Source: Nitrospira sp. CG24B (lineage in GTDB: Bacteria; Nitrospirota; Nitrospiria; Nitrospirales; Nitrospiraceae). From it: a DNA stretch of 64,000 nt. Within the stretch, counting starts at the first letter, position 1. Each line of letters starts with the position of its first letter. The position numbers and the translations under genes are program-made. Below the pieces are notes generated by a model that saw nothing but the letters and a program-made list of their open reading frames with translations, searched no databases and had not been told where the DNA came from. Positions 1 to 9,144 of this stretch are shown in pieces. Where the stretch lies: positions 975,715 to 1,039,714 of the forward strand of contig NEWS02000004.1 in assembly GCA_002869845.2 (NCBI GenBank), written 5' to 3'.

Positions 1-7
1 AACTGCC

Positions 8-772
8 TTAGTTAAATCCCTTTATCAAATTTGGCTTTGACGGATCGGTTCCGTAGTCAGATATGTTGGGGATCTTTGTTTCTGGAGCTACTGTTTTATA
101 CCCCCATCCTGGTTGCGGCTCACAATTCCAGCAGGGAGCTGAACCCGTATACTCACCGACAGTGGTATCCACCGTCCCGGTAATCTGGCCGGGCAACACA
201 GATCCAGCCACGCCCCCGGTCGTACTGCCATTGGTTGTCACAATGCCGCGTTCCGTCGAGGGATTCGGGCGCTGCCCTAGACCGCCAAATCCGGCGAGTT
301 TCTCGTTGCCTCGCAGCACGTACACCTCGCGGACAAGCTTGTGGCCTGTGCCATACGGTTGATTGGGCGAAGTCGCTTCAACCACTTGGAGAGCGATATC
401 ATCACCGCTGTTCAACGCCCTAAACTGATCCAGGTTGGTTCTTTCGTCGAAGTAGACAGTCAGTGAGCTCATCGCTCCGGTTCCCGCACGACCTTCATCG
501 TGCGAGCTTCCACCGGTTTCCAAATGCATTTTCGAGGCTGGAAAATCGACGGCCAAGACACGGCCATAGATGGTTTCCGGTAAGGACAGTCTATCAATAA
601 ACGAATTTCGATCGAACGCCTGAACACGGTTTGCATTTCCAGATACGTCACCTACCCCAGTTCCGACCCCCATGGCTGAGCCACCAGACTGCTGCAGACG
701 TTCTTGAGCCATGGCCACACTCATAGAGCCGATACACAGGATCGCGGCTCCCAGCGCCAACACGTTACGCAT
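8..772 (-). CDS. secreted protein of unknown function
   Basis: Protein of 254 residues that I do not recognise. Residues 1-22 form a clear Sec signal peptide (short basic start, hydrophobic core, ending in AMA before Gln23), so it should be exported to the periplasm or envelope. The mature part is rich in Gly, Ser and Thr and low in Cys except for a CWNC pair near the C-terminus (around residue 214). The ATG at 772 is well supported by an AAGGAGG ribosome-binding site about 6 bases upstream. The gene stands alone; the tRNA-Leu gene lies ~210 bp upstream on the same strand. Coding is supported by the signal peptide and the ribosome-binding site; the function is unknown. Confidence 0.75.
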   Translation of the reverse strand: MRNVLALGAAILCIGSMSVAMAQERLQQSGGSAMGVGTGVGDVSGNANRVQAFDRNSFIDRLSLPETIYGRVLAVDFPASKMHLETGGSSHDEGRAGTGAMSSLTVYFDERTNLDQFRALNSGDDIALQVVEATSPNQPYGTGHKLVREVYVLRGNEKLAGFGGLGQRPNPSTERGIVTTNGSTTGGVAGSVLPGQITGTVDTTVGEYTGSAPCWNCEPQPGWGYKTVAPETKIPNISDYGTDPSKPNLIKGFN

Positions 773-983
773 GTGCTGCCTCCTTAATAGAAGTGAAGGA
801 ATACACCATTGTGAAGAATCCGACCAAATTCATGAAGTGCCTTGTTTCATATCCAGAGTTCGCAGAACTTATCGTTGTCACTATCACAATCTTATAAGAA
901 TTACAACAACCTAGACCGACAGCCCGTTGCCATCTATAAGGAGAACTCGAGGACATCGCCACACACATAAGCTGACAATTGTG

Positions 984-1070
984 TGGTGCCCAGAGGGAGG
1001 GTCGAACTCCCACTCTCTTGCGAGAACCGGATTTTGAGTCCGGCGCGTCTGCCAGTTCCGCCATCCGGGC
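984..1070 (-). tRNA. tRNA-Leu (anticodon CAA)
   Basis: Read on the minus strand, a 7-bp acceptor stem starts GCCCGGA and closes with TCTGGGC (one G-T pair). The anticodon stem CCGGA/TCCGG encloses the loop CTCAAAA, giving anticodon CAA, which reads UUG leucine codons. A long variable arm follows, as expected for a class II tRNA, then the T-arm with GTTCGA. The 3' CCA is encoded (TGGT at 984-987 on the plus strand: discriminator A plus CCA). The 87-nt length fits tRNA-Leu. A strong promoter lies 21 bp upstream. Confidence 0.95.
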
Positions 1071-1097
1071 ACACAGCTACGCTTCACGACTGGTGTG

Positions 1098-1126
1098 TTT
1101 TTAGCATGCCGCCGTCAGAGGGTCAA
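1098..1126 (-). promoter_or_regulatory. sigma70-type promoter of tRNA-Leu
   Basis: Minus strand: a TTGACC -35 box (1121-1126) and a TAAAAA -10 box (1098-1103) with exactly 17 bp between them. Transcription would start near 1091, about 20 bp before the tRNA 5' end at 1070. Position and spacing fit a stable-RNA promoter. Confidence 0.65.
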
Positions 1127-1440
1127 TCGGCATCAACCCTGCCTTGTGATTAGGCCAGAGAAACAGGAACAGCTACTCGACTTCTTCTCTTGTCTTCCAA
1201 TCCTCACCGCCTTCGTGATGGTGAACCCTGTATTGTCGTTTATAGATCTGAGAACAGCCGCGCATGAGGTCGGGTCTCTCATGGGTTCTCGCTTGACGAA
1301 TCCTGCGCGTGAGCCCTGATCTTTTCTTCACGTGACCATCTCTGATAGAATGCCCCTCAATGCTCAATACGATGACACCTTAAATATTCAGCCTTTGATT
1401 ATTTAACCTGACGTGATATCGGAAAAAGGAGTGGGCGGAT
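1127..1440. other. intergenic spacer, no gene seen
   Basis: Spacer between the tRNA promoter and the YggX-like gene. I see no convincing coding sequence. A TAGAAT hexamer at 1346-1351 on the plus strand could be the -10 box for the downstream gene, but no good -35 box accompanies it. Confidence 0.5.
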
Positions 1441-1725
1441 ATGGCAGAGGTTTCTTGTGTGACTTGCGGTCAAAGCGGTGAAGCGATCACCACCCCCTTG
1501 TTTCTCGGCAAGCTTGAAGCAGAAATAAAAACCAAGGTCTGCACGGGCTGCTGGAAGAAGTGGGAAGGCATGCGGGTGATGGTCATCAATGAATACCAAG
1601 TGAATCTCGGCGATGAGAGCGGACGCGAACTGGTTCGCAAGCAGATGAAAGCCTTTTTAAAACTGGACGGCGAACAGGTCGATTCGTCAAAGGTTGCCGA
1701 AAACTATCGCCCGCCGACTAGCTGA
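1441..1725 (+). CDS. YggX-like Fe(2+)-trafficking family protein with extra Cys pairs
   Basis: A 94-residue protein resembling the Fe(2+)-trafficking/oxidative-damage-protection family (YggX). It shares the overall length, the PGELG-like stretch (here PLFLGKLEAEI), the W-x2-W-x-G region (WKKWEGMRVMVINE) and the C-terminal R..L..QM..FL motif. Unlike E. coli YggX, which has one conserved Cys near its N-terminus, it has CVTCG at the N-terminus and CTGCW in the middle. This could form a four-Cys metal site. The ATG has an AAGGAG ribosome-binding site about 9 bases upstream. The family assignment is by motif; a role in iron handling or oxidative-stress protection is inferred from the family. Confidence 0.7.
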   Translation: MAEVSCVTCGQSGEAITTPLFLGKLEAEIKTKVCTGCWKKWEGMRVMVINEYQVNLGDESGRELVRKQMKAFLKLDGEQVDSSKVAENYRPPTS

Positions 1726-1873
1726 TCAGCAGTTCTTACCGAAGCGTTGTCGCGAATGCGCGTTTTCCCTTGCATTGTCGCTGGGTTCGTTGACATCGAG
1801 AATCCAAAAATGCTAGGGTGCAACGTTTTGCTATTCACAAACAACTACCGAGAGAGAGGATAGCGGCTCGGCG

Positions 1874-2329
1874 ATGATCACGCAGATGCAGGTCAAGGGA
1901 CTCATGTTCGACCCCTACAACAATGCGTATATCGTCATCCTCCGAGACGATGATCAATCGGAAATGCTCCCGATCTGGGTCGGAAAATCGGAAGCCAGTT
2001 CGATCAGTCTGGCGATTGAGAATGTCGCCCCTCCCCGTCCTATGACTCATGACTTTATGAAGACCTACTTGGATGCGTTCAACGCCAAGGTCATTAGTGT
2101 GGTGATTACCGATCTCACTGAACATACGTACTTTGCCAAGATCCACTTGACCTACGCGGACTCGGAGTATACCGTCGATTCCCGTCCAAGCGACGCCATC
2201 GCCCTCGCGCTCCGGACCCAAGCTCCAATTTTTGCAAGTGAGTCCGTGATTCGAAAGCAGAGCTCGGAAGAACTCGATCAGTGGTTGGAGAATTTAAAGC
2301 CAGAGGACTTCGGAAAATTAGACTCCTGA
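1874..2329 (+). CDS. bifunctional nuclease (BFN/DUF151) family protein
   Basis: A 151-residue member of the bifunctional nuclease family (DUF151). Visible family marks are the start QVKGLMFDP, the strand LPIWVGKSEASSI, the motif PRPMTHDFM and the end motif SRPSDAIALALR. Some plant BFN-family members have been shown to have RNase and DNase activity; the role of bacterial members is poorly known. The ribosome-binding site is weak: a GAGAGAGGA stretch lies ~14 bases before the ATG. A second paralogue begins 20 bp downstream, so the two probably form one transcript. Confidence 0.85.
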   Translation: MITQMQVKGLMFDPYNNAYIVILRDDDQSEMLPIWVGKSEASSISLAIENVAPPRPMTHDFMKTYLDAFNAKVISVVITDLTEHTYFAKIHLTYADSEYTVDSRPSDAIALALRTQAPIFASESVIRKQSSEELDQWLENLKPEDFGKLDS

Positions 2330-2349
2330 CACGTTCTCGTGATTATTGT

Positions 2350-2838
2350 ATGGAAGAGCACGCGCCTCAGACGACCGAAGCTTTGATAGAGCTTACAGTC
2401 AATCGAGTGGTAGAAGACTCGACGACGGACACCAGAATCGTCGTGCTGACCCGAGCCGATGGCACATCAGACCTATTCATGGTATGGGTAGGTGCATCAG
2501 AGGGTGAATCGATTCGACGTGCCCTGGACACATCGACGACACCACGACCGATGAGCCACGATCTGATCAAGAGTTTCGGGGAGCACCTCGGCGTGAAAAT
2601 GGAGCGAGCCGTCCTCACGGACGTCAAGAGCAGTACCTATTATGCAACCGTCTTCCTCGAAAATAAGGGAGTCGTACGCACCATCGACTCCAGACCGAGC
2701 GACGCATTTGCATTGGCGCTCCGCTGCCAGGCGCCCATTTATGTGACGCAGGACGTGTGGAAGCGACGCACCGGTCAGAATCTTGATGCGTGGCTGTCCA
2801 AGCTAGAAACAAAGAATATCGGGGCCCAAGAAGTCTAA
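2350..2838 (+). CDS. second bifunctional nuclease (BFN/DUF151) family protein
   Basis: A 162-residue paralogue of the preceding gene, with the same order of motifs: [21 protein letters not shown] and [13 protein letters not shown]. The open frame reaches back into the upstream gene, but the ATG at 2350, 20 bp after the upstream stop, is the sensible start (MEEHAPQ). It is followed 44 bp later by rplM. The two tandem copies are clearly diverged outside the conserved motifs, which suggests an old duplication with split roles rather than a recent copy. Confidence 0.82.
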   Translation: MEEHAPQTTEALIELTVNRVVEDSTTDTRIVVLTRADGTSDLFMVWVGASEGESIRRALDTSTTPRPMSHDLIKSFGEHLGVKMERAVLTDVKSSTYYATVFLENKGVVRTIDSRPSDAFALALRCQAPIYVTQDVWKRRTGQNLDAWLSKLETKNIGAQEV

Positions 2839-2882
2839 CACCTCATCAAACGACTGACACAATTGCAACGGTGGAGAACAAG

Positions 2883-3311
2883 ATGATGACGTATTTCGAA
2901 AATCCAACTCACGTGAAAGAAACCTGGCATCTGGTGAACGCCGAGGGGAAAACCCTGGGCCGATTGGCGGCGCGAGTCGCAAGCATCTTACGAGGGAAAC
3001 ATCGCCCGACATTCACGCCGAATGTCGATATGGGTGATCATGTGGTCATCGTGAATGCGGAGAAGATTCATTTGACCGGTGACAAGATGGACACCAAACT
3101 CTACCGGCGCCATACAGGGTATCCGGGAGGGTTGAAAACCGCCTCCGCCGCGCACCTGTTTCGGAAGGACCCGACGCAGCTCCTGACCAAAGCGATCAAG
3201 GGCATGCTTCCCAAGAACCCGCTTGGCAATGGCATGGCGCGAAAGCTCCGTGTCTATGTCGGGTCTGATCATCCACATCAGGCTCAACGTCCTGAACCTA
3301 TTTCTCTCTAG
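2883..3311 (+). CDS. rplM: 50S ribosomal protein L13
   Basis: L13 of the large ribosomal subunit, 142 residues, the usual length for the family. Signature stretches are [16 protein letters not shown] near the N-terminus, [17 protein letters not shown], the central HTGYPGGLK and [10 protein letters not shown], and the end [12 protein letters not shown]. The frame extends upstream into the BFN gene. The ATG at 2883 (an ATG ATG pair) fits the family start and lies behind a GGAG ribosome-binding site. Forms the classic rplM-rpsI pair with the next gene. Confidence 0.97.
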   Translation: MMTYFENPTHVKETWHLVNAEGKTLGRLAARVASILRGKHRPTFTPNVDMGDHVVIVNAEKIHLTGDKMDTKLYRRHTGYPGGLKTASAAHLFRKDPTQLLTKAIKGMLPKNPLGNGMARKLRVYVGSDHPHQAQRPEPISL

Positions 3312-3345
3312 AGAACCTGTCCTCAACCAGAAGGAGACGAGTCGT

Positions 3346-3738
3346 ATGGCAGTGGTGACACAATACGCAACGGGGCGGAGAAAATGCGCAGTGGCCCGAG
3401 CCTGGGTCACTGGCACCGCAGGCGATATTACCGTGAACGAGAAACCATTGGAGAAGGCGTTTCCTCGTCTCACCCTCCGGCAAATTATCCAACTCCCGCT
3501 TGAAATGGCTGGCCTGATGGGCAAGTACTCAATCAGCGCGACCGTCTATGGCGGCGGCCCAACCGGGCAAGCTGGCGCCCTCCGTCATGCCATCGCGCGA
3601 GCGCTCGTGGCAATGACTCCCGCAACCCGCAGCCCCCTGAAGAAGGAGGGGTTGCTCACGCGTGATTCACGCGTGAAGGAACGAAAGAAGTACGGACAGA
3701 AGGGCGCGCGCAAGCGGTTCCAGTACTCCAAGCGCTAG
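3346..3738 (+). CDS. rpsI: 30S ribosomal protein S9
   Basis: S9 of the small subunit, 130 residues. Signatures are YATGRRKCAVARAW at the N-terminus, YGGGPTGQAGALRHAIARAL in the centre and the basic tail ending KKYGQKGARKRFQYSKR, whose last Lys-Arg reaches the P-site tRNA in known ribosomes. The ATG at 3346 has an AAGGAG ribosome-binding site (3331-3336); the longer open frame upstream overlaps rplM and is ignored. A strong terminator ends the rplM-rpsI unit 22 bp after the stop. Confidence 0.97.
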   Translation: MAVVTQYATGRRKCAVARAWVTGTAGDITVNEKPLEKAFPRLTLRQIIQLPLEMAGLMGKYSISATVYGGGPTGQAGALRHAIARALVAMTPATRSPLKKEGLLTRDSRVKERKKYGQKGARKRFQYSKR

Positions 3739-3760
3739 ACGCAGGGGCCGACGATCCGAC

Positions 3761-3796
3761 AAAAAGGGGAAGGCTCCATGCCTTCCCCTTTTTTAT
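3761..3796 (+). terminator. Rho-independent terminator after rpsI
   Basis: A perfect 13-bp inverted repeat: AAAAAGGGGAAGG at 3761-3773 and its complement at 3781-3793, with a 7-nt loop. A T-run ends the right arm and continues past it, and the left arm starts with an A-run, so it could work in both directions. It closes the rplM-rpsI transcript and insulates argC. Confidence 0.92.
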
Positions 3797-3840
3797 ATCT
3801 TCCTGGTGGAAGGGATCGTTGGTCCAAGACAGCGCAGGAT

Positions 3841-4908
3841 ATGGATGGTGAGCCATTGAATAAAAAATTTCGAATCGCCATTGCAGGAGCCAGCGGATAC
3901 GCCGGTGCGGAACTTGTTCGGCTTGCAGCAGCCCATCCTTATTTCACTATCGCCGCAGTGACATCGGAAAAGTCAGCAGGCCAGTCGGTCTCATCCGTGT
4001 TTCCAAGCTTTAAGGGAATTGTCGACCATCAATTTGAAGCCTTGGCGCCGGAAGCCCTGACGGAGCGGGCTGACGCCATTTTTCTCGCGCTGCCGCATAC
4101 AAAATCGCTGGACCCCGTCGCGGCCTGTATCAAGGCGGGCAAGCCTGTCGTTGATCTCAGCGCCGATTATCGGTTGAAGGACGCCGGCACCTACGAGAAG
4201 TGGTATCACACACTGCATAGCCATCCACATTTACTCCAAGACGCCGTGTATGGGTTACCTGAACTCCATCGATCCGCGATTGGCAAATCAAGACTGGTGG
4301 CTTCGCCTGGGTGTTACCCCACTGCCGCAGTCCTCCAGCTAGCGCCTCTCTTCGCAAACAAACTCGTGCAACCGGAGACGATTGTGATCGATGCAAAGTC
4401 CGGTGTTTCAGGAGCAGGACGGAGTCCGGCCCTGCCCTACCATTTTCCAGAAGCGCATGAATCCTTAGAGCCCTACAAAATCGGACAACATCGCCATATT
4501 CCTGAAATCGAACAGGAACTGTCTGAACTCATGGGCACGGTCGGCTCCGTGACCGTGACATTTACCCCTCATCTGGTACCGATGAATCGAGGCATCCTGA
4601 GTACGGCATACTGCAAACTAACGCAGAGCCTCCAACGATCTGACCTTCAGGCCTTGTATCGAGAGCATTACAAGGGAGAACGGTTCATCAGGCTCTTCGA
4701 AGACGTGACCCCTAATCCGCGTTACATTAAAGGCACAAACTATTGCGACATCGGCGTGTATGTGGATGCTCGGGCCGGATGGGTCGTCACCGTGGCAGCC
4801 GTCGACAATCTCGTCAAAGGGGCTGCCGGTCAGGCGATTCAAGCCATGAATCTCATGCTCGGTATTCCTGAGGAAACAGGGCTGACAGCTCCGGGCAGTT
4901 ATCCATAA
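3841..4908 (+). CDS. argC: N-acetyl-gamma-glutamyl-phosphate reductase
   Basis: Third step of arginine (ornithine) synthesis: NADPH-dependent reduction of N-acetylglutamyl phosphate to the semialdehyde. About 355 residues. The N-terminal Rossmann motif is IAGASGYAGAELVRL and the catalytic Cys sits in VASPGCYPTA. Further marks are SGVSGAGR, HRHIPEIEQEL and VTFTPHLVPMNRGI. The open frame starts at 3778 inside the preceding terminator, so the ATG at 3841 is preferred; a TTG at 3856 behind GGTGAG is also possible. argJ follows 57 bp downstream, forming an arginine pair. Confidence 0.95.
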   Translation: MDGEPLNKKFRIAIAGASGYAGAELVRLAAAHPYFTIAAVTSEKSAGQSVSSVFPSFKGIVDHQFEALAPEALTERADAIFLALPHTKSLDPVAACIKAGKPVVDLSADYRLKDAGTYEKWYHTLHSHPHLLQDAVYGLPELHRSAIGKSRLVASPGCYPTAAVLQLAPLFANKLVQPETIVIDAKSGVSGAGRSPALPYHFPEAHESLEPYKIGQHRHIPEIEQELSELMGTVGSVTVTFTPHLVPMNRGILSTAYCKLTQSLQRSDLQALYREHYKGERFIRLFEDVTPNPRYIKGTNYCDIGVYVDARAGWVVTVAAVDNLVKGAAGQAIQAMNLMLGIPEETGLTAPGSYP

Positions 4909-4965
4909 TTGCAACCATTCGACCACTGACACAAGCCGGCATCCCACACCCCACACACCATACTT

Positions 4966-6171
4966 ATGAAATCAAAGAACCTGGGTATCACGGCACCGCT
5001 GGGGTTTCAAGCCGCGGGAATCCATTGTGGGATCAAAAAGCCAGGCCTGCTCGATTTGGCCCTCTGCGTGTCCGACGTCAGCGGGCCGATCGCCGGAGTG
5101 TTCACAAAGAATCGCGTAGCAGCCGCGCCAGTGCTCCTGGATCGGCGCCATCTACGGTCTCATTGTGGGCGGGCGATCATCGTCAACAGCGGGAATGCCA
5201 ATGCCTGCACGGGTGAACAAGGGCTGGTGGCGGCGAAGGCGATGGCGACCGCCGTAGCGCAGCAGCTCTCCATTCCCCTGCACCAGGTATTCGTCGGTTC
5301 GACCGGTGTGATTGGTCGTGTGCTGCCGATTGATTGCATCACCACGTCCGTCCCAACCTTGATCGGACGTTTAAGCATTGCAGGAGGCGCTCAAGCCGCG
5401 CGGGCGATTTTAACCACGGACTTGAAGCCAAAAACCGTCACGGTACAAGGGAGAATCGGCGGTCGCGTCGTCACCATCGGCGGCATGGCCAAAGGTTCGG
5501 GCATGATCCATCCCAATATGGCCACCATGCTGGCCTATTTGACGACCGATGCCGCGATTACTCCAGCTGCCCTCCAACAGGTATTGAAGTCGGCAACGAA
5601 TCAATCCTTTAACTGCATAACGGTGGACGGTGATACCAGTACGAATGACACAGTCCTCTGTCTGGCGAATGGCCTTGCCAAAAACCGACTGATTGAACGA
5701 GATACCAAGTCCTGTCGTGACTTTGAGCGACTGCTCACTGACGCCGCGCAACAATTGGCTCTGATGATTTGTCGAGATGGCGAAGGGGTCACCAAGGTTG
5801 TCACGATTCGAGTGCAGGGAGCCAGCACGACAGCAGCGGCAAAACGAGTCGCAGACACCATTGCAACATCAAATCTGGTCAAGACTGCGTTGTTTGGGGA
5901 GGATGCCAATTGGGGCAGGATCATCGCTGCGATCGGGCGATCGGGCGTTGCCATCGACCCAAACAAAGTATCGGTTCGATTCGACGACATTGTCATGGTG
6001 CAACGCGGAGTAGGAACGGGGCTGGAGGCAGAGCGCAAGATCGCACACGTCTTCAAACAGAAGGAATTTACGATCACCGTCCAGCTTGGGCAGGGACAAG
6101 CTCATGCCCATATGTGGACAACAGACCTCTCGTATGACTATGTCCGGATTAACGCAAGCTATCGATCTTAG
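4966..6171 (+). CDS. argJ: bifunctional glutamate N-acetyltransferase / N-acetylglutamate synthase
   Basis: ArgJ, 401 residues. It transfers the acetyl group from N-acetylornithine to glutamate and, in bifunctional forms, also makes N-acetylglutamate from acetyl-CoA. The proenzyme cleaves itself between Ala186 and Thr187 inside NMATMLAYLTTDA; the new N-terminal Thr is the nucleophile. Other family marks are NSGNANACTG, VFVGSTGVIG, KGSGMIHPN and FGEDANWGRI. Whether it is mono- or bifunctional cannot be told from sequence alone. Second gene of the argCJ pair. Confidence 0.95.
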   Translation: MKSKNLGITAPLGFQAAGIHCGIKKPGLLDLALCVSDVSGPIAGVFTKNRVAAAPVLLDRRHLRSHCGRAIIVNSGNANACTGEQGLVAAKAMATAVAQQLSIPLHQVFVGSTGVIGRVLPIDCITTSVPTLIGRLSIAGGAQAARAILTTDLKPKTVTVQGRIGGRVVTIGGMAKGSGMIHPNMATMLAYLTTDAAITPAALQQVLKSATNQSFNCITVDGDTSTNDTVLCLANGLAKNRLIERDTKSCRDFERLLTDAAQQLALMICRDGEGVTKVVTIRVQGASTTAAAKRVADTIATSNLVKTALFGEDANWGRIIAAIGRSGVAIDPNKVSVRFDDIVMVQRGVGTGLEAERKIAHVFKQKEFTITVQLGQGQAHAHMWTTDLSYDYVRINASYRS

Positions 6172-6376
6172 TGCACAGGTAGCTTGAAACCTCGGCAGGA
6201 CTATGGTAGCGTCCCCGATCTGAGTCTGACAGGGGGTTGAGTCTCGCACCAAGCGAGAACAGCCCCATTCATTAAAATAACTATCAGCGTCGTTACGCTG
6301 CGCGGCTTGAGATTAAGGGAAGCGATTCCCTCGCCCCATGGGTGGGCGCTCTGCAAGCGTGAAAGGAGGTGAAGGC
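6172..6376 (+). promoter_or_regulatory. structured leader of rpsB
   Basis: The 205-bp spacer before rpsB contains three compact hairpins: TCTCGC/GCGAGA (6242-6258), AGGGAA/TTCCCT (6316-6331) and CGCCC/GGGCG (6332-6348). None is followed by a T-run, so they are not simple terminators. A leader structure used for S2 autoregulation is known in other phyla; here this is only an inference from position and fold. Confidence 0.35.
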
Positions 6377-7150
6377 ATGGGAGTAGTGGCGATCAAGGAG
6401 TTGTTAGAAGCCGGCGTTCATTTCGGGCACCAGACTAACCGCTGGAATCCCAAGATGAAGAGGTTTCTATTCGGTGAACGCAGCGGCATCTATATCATCG
6501 ATCTTCAACAAACCCTCTCGCGGATGGAGCAGACCTATGCCTTCGTCCGAGACCTTGTGGCAGCGGGAGAGTCCGTCTTATTCGTGGGCACGAAGCGGCA
6601 AGCTGCGGAAATCCTGGAAGAAGAAGCCAAGCGCGCCAACATGTATTTCATCAATCAGCGTTGGCTGGGTGGGATGTTGACCAACTTCCAGACCATTCGA
6701 CGAAGCATCGACAAGATGAAGAAGATGGAGACGACGCTCCTTAACCCCAGCGAGCATGGGCTCAAAAAGAAAGAAATCCTTCTCATGCAGAAGGATATCG
6801 CGAAGCTCCAAAAGTATTTGTCCGGCATTAAGAACATGCGCGGCCTTCCAGGAGCTGTCTTTATTCTGGACACGAGAATCGAGAAAATTGCCGTGCAGGA
6901 AGCCAAGCGGCTCGATATTCCGGTCATCGCTATTTTGGACAGCAACTGCGACCCAGACGACATCACGTATCCAATTCCTGGAAATGACGACGCGATTCGC
7001 TCGATCAAGCTGATTACATCAAAAATTGCCGATGCCTGTATCGAGGGTGCGCATGTGAAAGCCCAACGCGAAGAAGCAGAGTTTCAAGCCGCTCCTGTCG
7101 GCGGCGACAGGAAGCCTGCCATGCGCGTTCAAAATGTTCCCGTGTCGTAA
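6377..7150 (+). CDS. rpsB: 30S ribosomal protein S2
   Basis: S2 of the small subunit, 257 residues. Marks are the start [32 protein letters not shown], the block ALFVGTK-like [23 protein letters not shown] and the late [13 protein letters not shown]. The ATG at 6377 is chosen because a very strong AAAGGAGGTG ribosome-binding site (6362-6371) precedes it; an upstream in-frame ATG at 6338 has none. First gene of the rpsB-tsf-pyrH-frr block conserved in many bacteria. Confidence 0.97.
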   Translation: MGVVAIKELLEAGVHFGHQTNRWNPKMKRFLFGERSGIYIIDLQQTLSRMEQTYAFVRDLVAAGESVLFVGTKRQAAEILEEEAKRANMYFINQRWLGGMLTNFQTIRRSIDKMKKMETTLLNPSEHGLKKKEILLMQKDIAKLQKYLSGIKNMRGLPGAVFILDTRIEKIAVQEAKRLDIPVIAILDSNCDPDDITYPIPGNDDAIRSIKLITSKIADACIEGAHVKAQREEAEFQAAPVGGDRKPAMRVQNVPVS

Positions 7151-7212
7151 CGTAACCTGATTGATCCATCAACGGCTTATCCTCATCGACAGAACGAAGG
7201 AATAACGAAATC

Positions 7213-7809
7213 ATGGCAGGATCCAGTCAGCTCGTGAAAGAGCTTCGTGAAAAAACAGGCGCCGGCATTCTGGATTGTCAGAAAGCCCTCAATGAAAACG
7301 GGAATGACGTCGAAAAATCCATTGACTATCTGCGGCAAAAAGGACTCGCGGCGGCGGCCAAGAAAGCCGGGCGGGAAACCAACCAAGGGCTGGTTCATGC
7401 CTACATTCATATGGGTGGCAAGATCGGCGTCTTGATCGAGGTCAATTGCGAAACCGATTTCGTCGCACGGAATGAGGAATTCAAAGCGTTCGTCAACGAT
7501 CTTGCGCTTCAGGTGGCAGCCGGCAAGCCGTCATTCGTGAAGCGTGAAGATGTTCCGGCTGAGGTTGCCGAGAAAGAAAAAACGATCTACGAAGGGCAGG
7601 CCAGGGAAATGGGCAAGCCTCCCGCCGCATGGTCGAAGATCGTCGAAGGCAAACTTGAAAAGTTCTACCAGGAAAGCTGCCTATTGGAACAATCATTCAT
7701 CAAAGACCCGGCCGTCACCATCAAGGACCTTCTCGCCCAGAAAATTTCTAAGATCGGCGAAAATATGAACGTCAGCCGGTTCACCCGTTATCAATTGGGC
7801 GAAGCATGA
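7213..7809 (+). CDS. tsf: translation elongation factor Ts (short form)
   Basis: EF-Ts, the nucleotide exchange factor for EF-Tu. It has 198 residues, similar to the short Thermus-type form and clearly shorter than E. coli EF-Ts (~283), because the middle domains are reduced. The N-terminal UBA-like part is [19 protein letters not shown] and the EF-Tu contact motif is [21 protein letters not shown] lies before the ATG. The stop overlaps the pyrH start (ATGA), indicating translational coupling. Confidence 0.96.
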   Translation: MAGSSQLVKELREKTGAGILDCQKALNENGNDVEKSIDYLRQKGLAAAAKKAGRETNQGLVHAYIHMGGKIGVLIEVNCETDFVARNEEFKAFVNDLALQVAAGKPSFVKREDVPAEVAEKEKTIYEGQAREMGKPPAAWSKIVEGKLEKFYQESCLLEQSFIKDPAVTIKDLLAQKISKIGENMNVSRFTRYQLGEA

Positions 7810-8531
7810 GCTCTGCCAAATACCAGCGTCTCCTTCTGAAAGTCAGTGGGGAGATGTTGGCTGGTGAGCAGGGCTACGGCATCCAACCGTCCATTCTTGA
7901 AAACCTTGCGGAAGAAATTGCCTCCGTTGTTGCCCTTGAAATTCAGGTGGCAGTCGTCATCGGCGGAGGCAATATTTTCCGTGGCATCGCGGCGAGCGCA
8001 TCCGGTATGGAACGAGCCTCGGCCGATTACATGGGAATGCTGGCGACCGTGCTCAATGCGCTGGCGCTCCAGAATGCGCTGGAGCGGGTCGGAATCATCA
8101 CCCGCGTTCAATCCGCCATCGAAATGCGCCAGCTTGCAGAGGGGTACATCCGTCGAAGGGCAATCCGCCACCTAGAAAAGAGCCGTGTGGTCATTTTTGC
8201 CGCTGGTACGGGCAATCCCTATTTTTCGACCGATACGGCCGCCGTCCTGCGTGCGATGGAGATCAGCGCGCAAGTGATTATGAAGGGAACAAAAGTTGAC
8301 GGCATCTATGATGCCGATCCTGTGACTACTCCGTCGGCCAAAAAGTATGAGAGGATTTCATTTCTGTCCATCCTCAATCAGAAGCTCAAGGTGATGGATT
8401 CCACGGCGATCAGCCTCTGTATGGACAATAAATTGCCTCTCGTCGTATTCAACCTGAAAGTCAAAGGCAACTTTAAACGCGTGGCATTGGGCGAGCAGCT
8501 CGGAACCCTGGTTACGAGCGGCGATCACTAA
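7806..8531 (+). CDS. pyrH: UMP kinase
   Basis: Bacterial hexameric UMP kinase, 241 residues, amino-acid-kinase fold. It phosphorylates UMP to UDP. Motifs: [11 protein letters not shown] at the N-terminus for phosphate binding, [24 protein letters not shown], and the late [13 protein letters not shown]. It overlaps the end of tsf by 4 bases and frr follows 20 bp later, so the three are probably co-transcribed. Confidence 0.96.
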   Translation: MSSAKYQRLLLKVSGEMLAGEQGYGIQPSILENLAEEIASVVALEIQVAVVIGGGNIFRGIAASASGMERASADYMGMLATVLNALALQNALERVGIITRVQSAIEMRQLAEGYIRRRAIRHLEKSRVVIFAAGTGNPYFSTDTAAVLRAMEISAQVIMKGTKVDGIYDADPVTTPSAKKYERISFLSILNQKLKVMDSTAISLCMDNKLPLVVFNLKVKGNFKRVALGEQLGTLVTSGDH

Positions 8532-8551
8532 TCCCATCACGAGGTGTCTTC

Positions 8552-9115
8552 ATGTCCAACGCAGCCCAAGTTCGGCAAGCATTCCTCTCACAGATGGATC
8601 AGGCTCTTGAACACTTGCGAAAAGACTTGTCCGGTCTCCGAACCGGGCGGGCGTCCGTCGCCTTGCTCGACGGCATTCGCGTTGACTACTACGGCACCAT
8701 AACCCCGCTGAAACAGATCGCCAGCGTCTCGACCCCCGAAGCACGGCTCATCACCATTCAACCCTGGGAACCGAAACTGATCAAAGAGATTGAAAAATCC
8801 ATATCCAATTCAGGGTTAGGTGTGACACCATCCAACGACGGCAAGGTGATCCGAGTCCCGCTCCCTCCCCTGACGGAAGAACGCCGTAAGGAGCTGACAA
8901 AGATCTGTAAAAAACATGGCGAGGAGACGAAAGTCCAGATCAGAGGTTTTCGGCGAGATGCGAACGAAGAGCTCAAGAAACTCCAAAAAGGTGCCACACT
9001 CACCGAGGACGAACTGCGTAAAGCCGAGCAAGAAACCCAGAAACTGATTGAGCAATATGGTCAGAAGATCGATGACGTGATCAAGAAAAAGGAACAGGAA
9101 ATCATGGAAGTCTGA
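8552..9115 (+). CDS. frr: ribosome recycling factor
   Basis: RRF, 187 residues, the usual length. With EF-G it splits the post-termination ribosome. Marks: LRTGRASVALLDGIRVDYYG, TPLKQIASVSTPEARL, PLPPLTEERRKEL and the C-terminal helix region DELRKAEQETQKLIEQYGQKI. GAGGTG lies before the ATG. The last gene of the translation block; alr begins 29 bp further on. Confidence 0.97.
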   Translation: MSNAAQVRQAFLSQMDQALEHLRKDLSGLRTGRASVALLDGIRVDYYGTITPLKQIASVSTPEARLITIQPWEPKLIKEIEKSISNSGLGVTPSNDGKVIRVPLPPLTEERRKELTKICKKHGEETKVQIRGFRRDANEELKKLQKGATLTEDELRKAEQETQKLIEQYGQKIDDVIKKKEQEIMEV

Positions 9116-9144
9116 TGCTGACTTTCTGATTCTCTCTTCGTCGC

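Noticed and set aside
765..1064. 99-codon minus-strand open frame
   Set aside because: It runs across the tRNA-Leu gene and its first residues are just the translated tRNA, so it is an artefact.
2790..2882. Long form of rplM starting at 2790
   Set aside because: Overlaps the BFN gene; the family start and the ribosome-binding site fit 2883.
3778..3840. Upstream start of argC at 3778
   Set aside because: Lies inside the right arm of the rpsI terminator and adds residues without family similarity.
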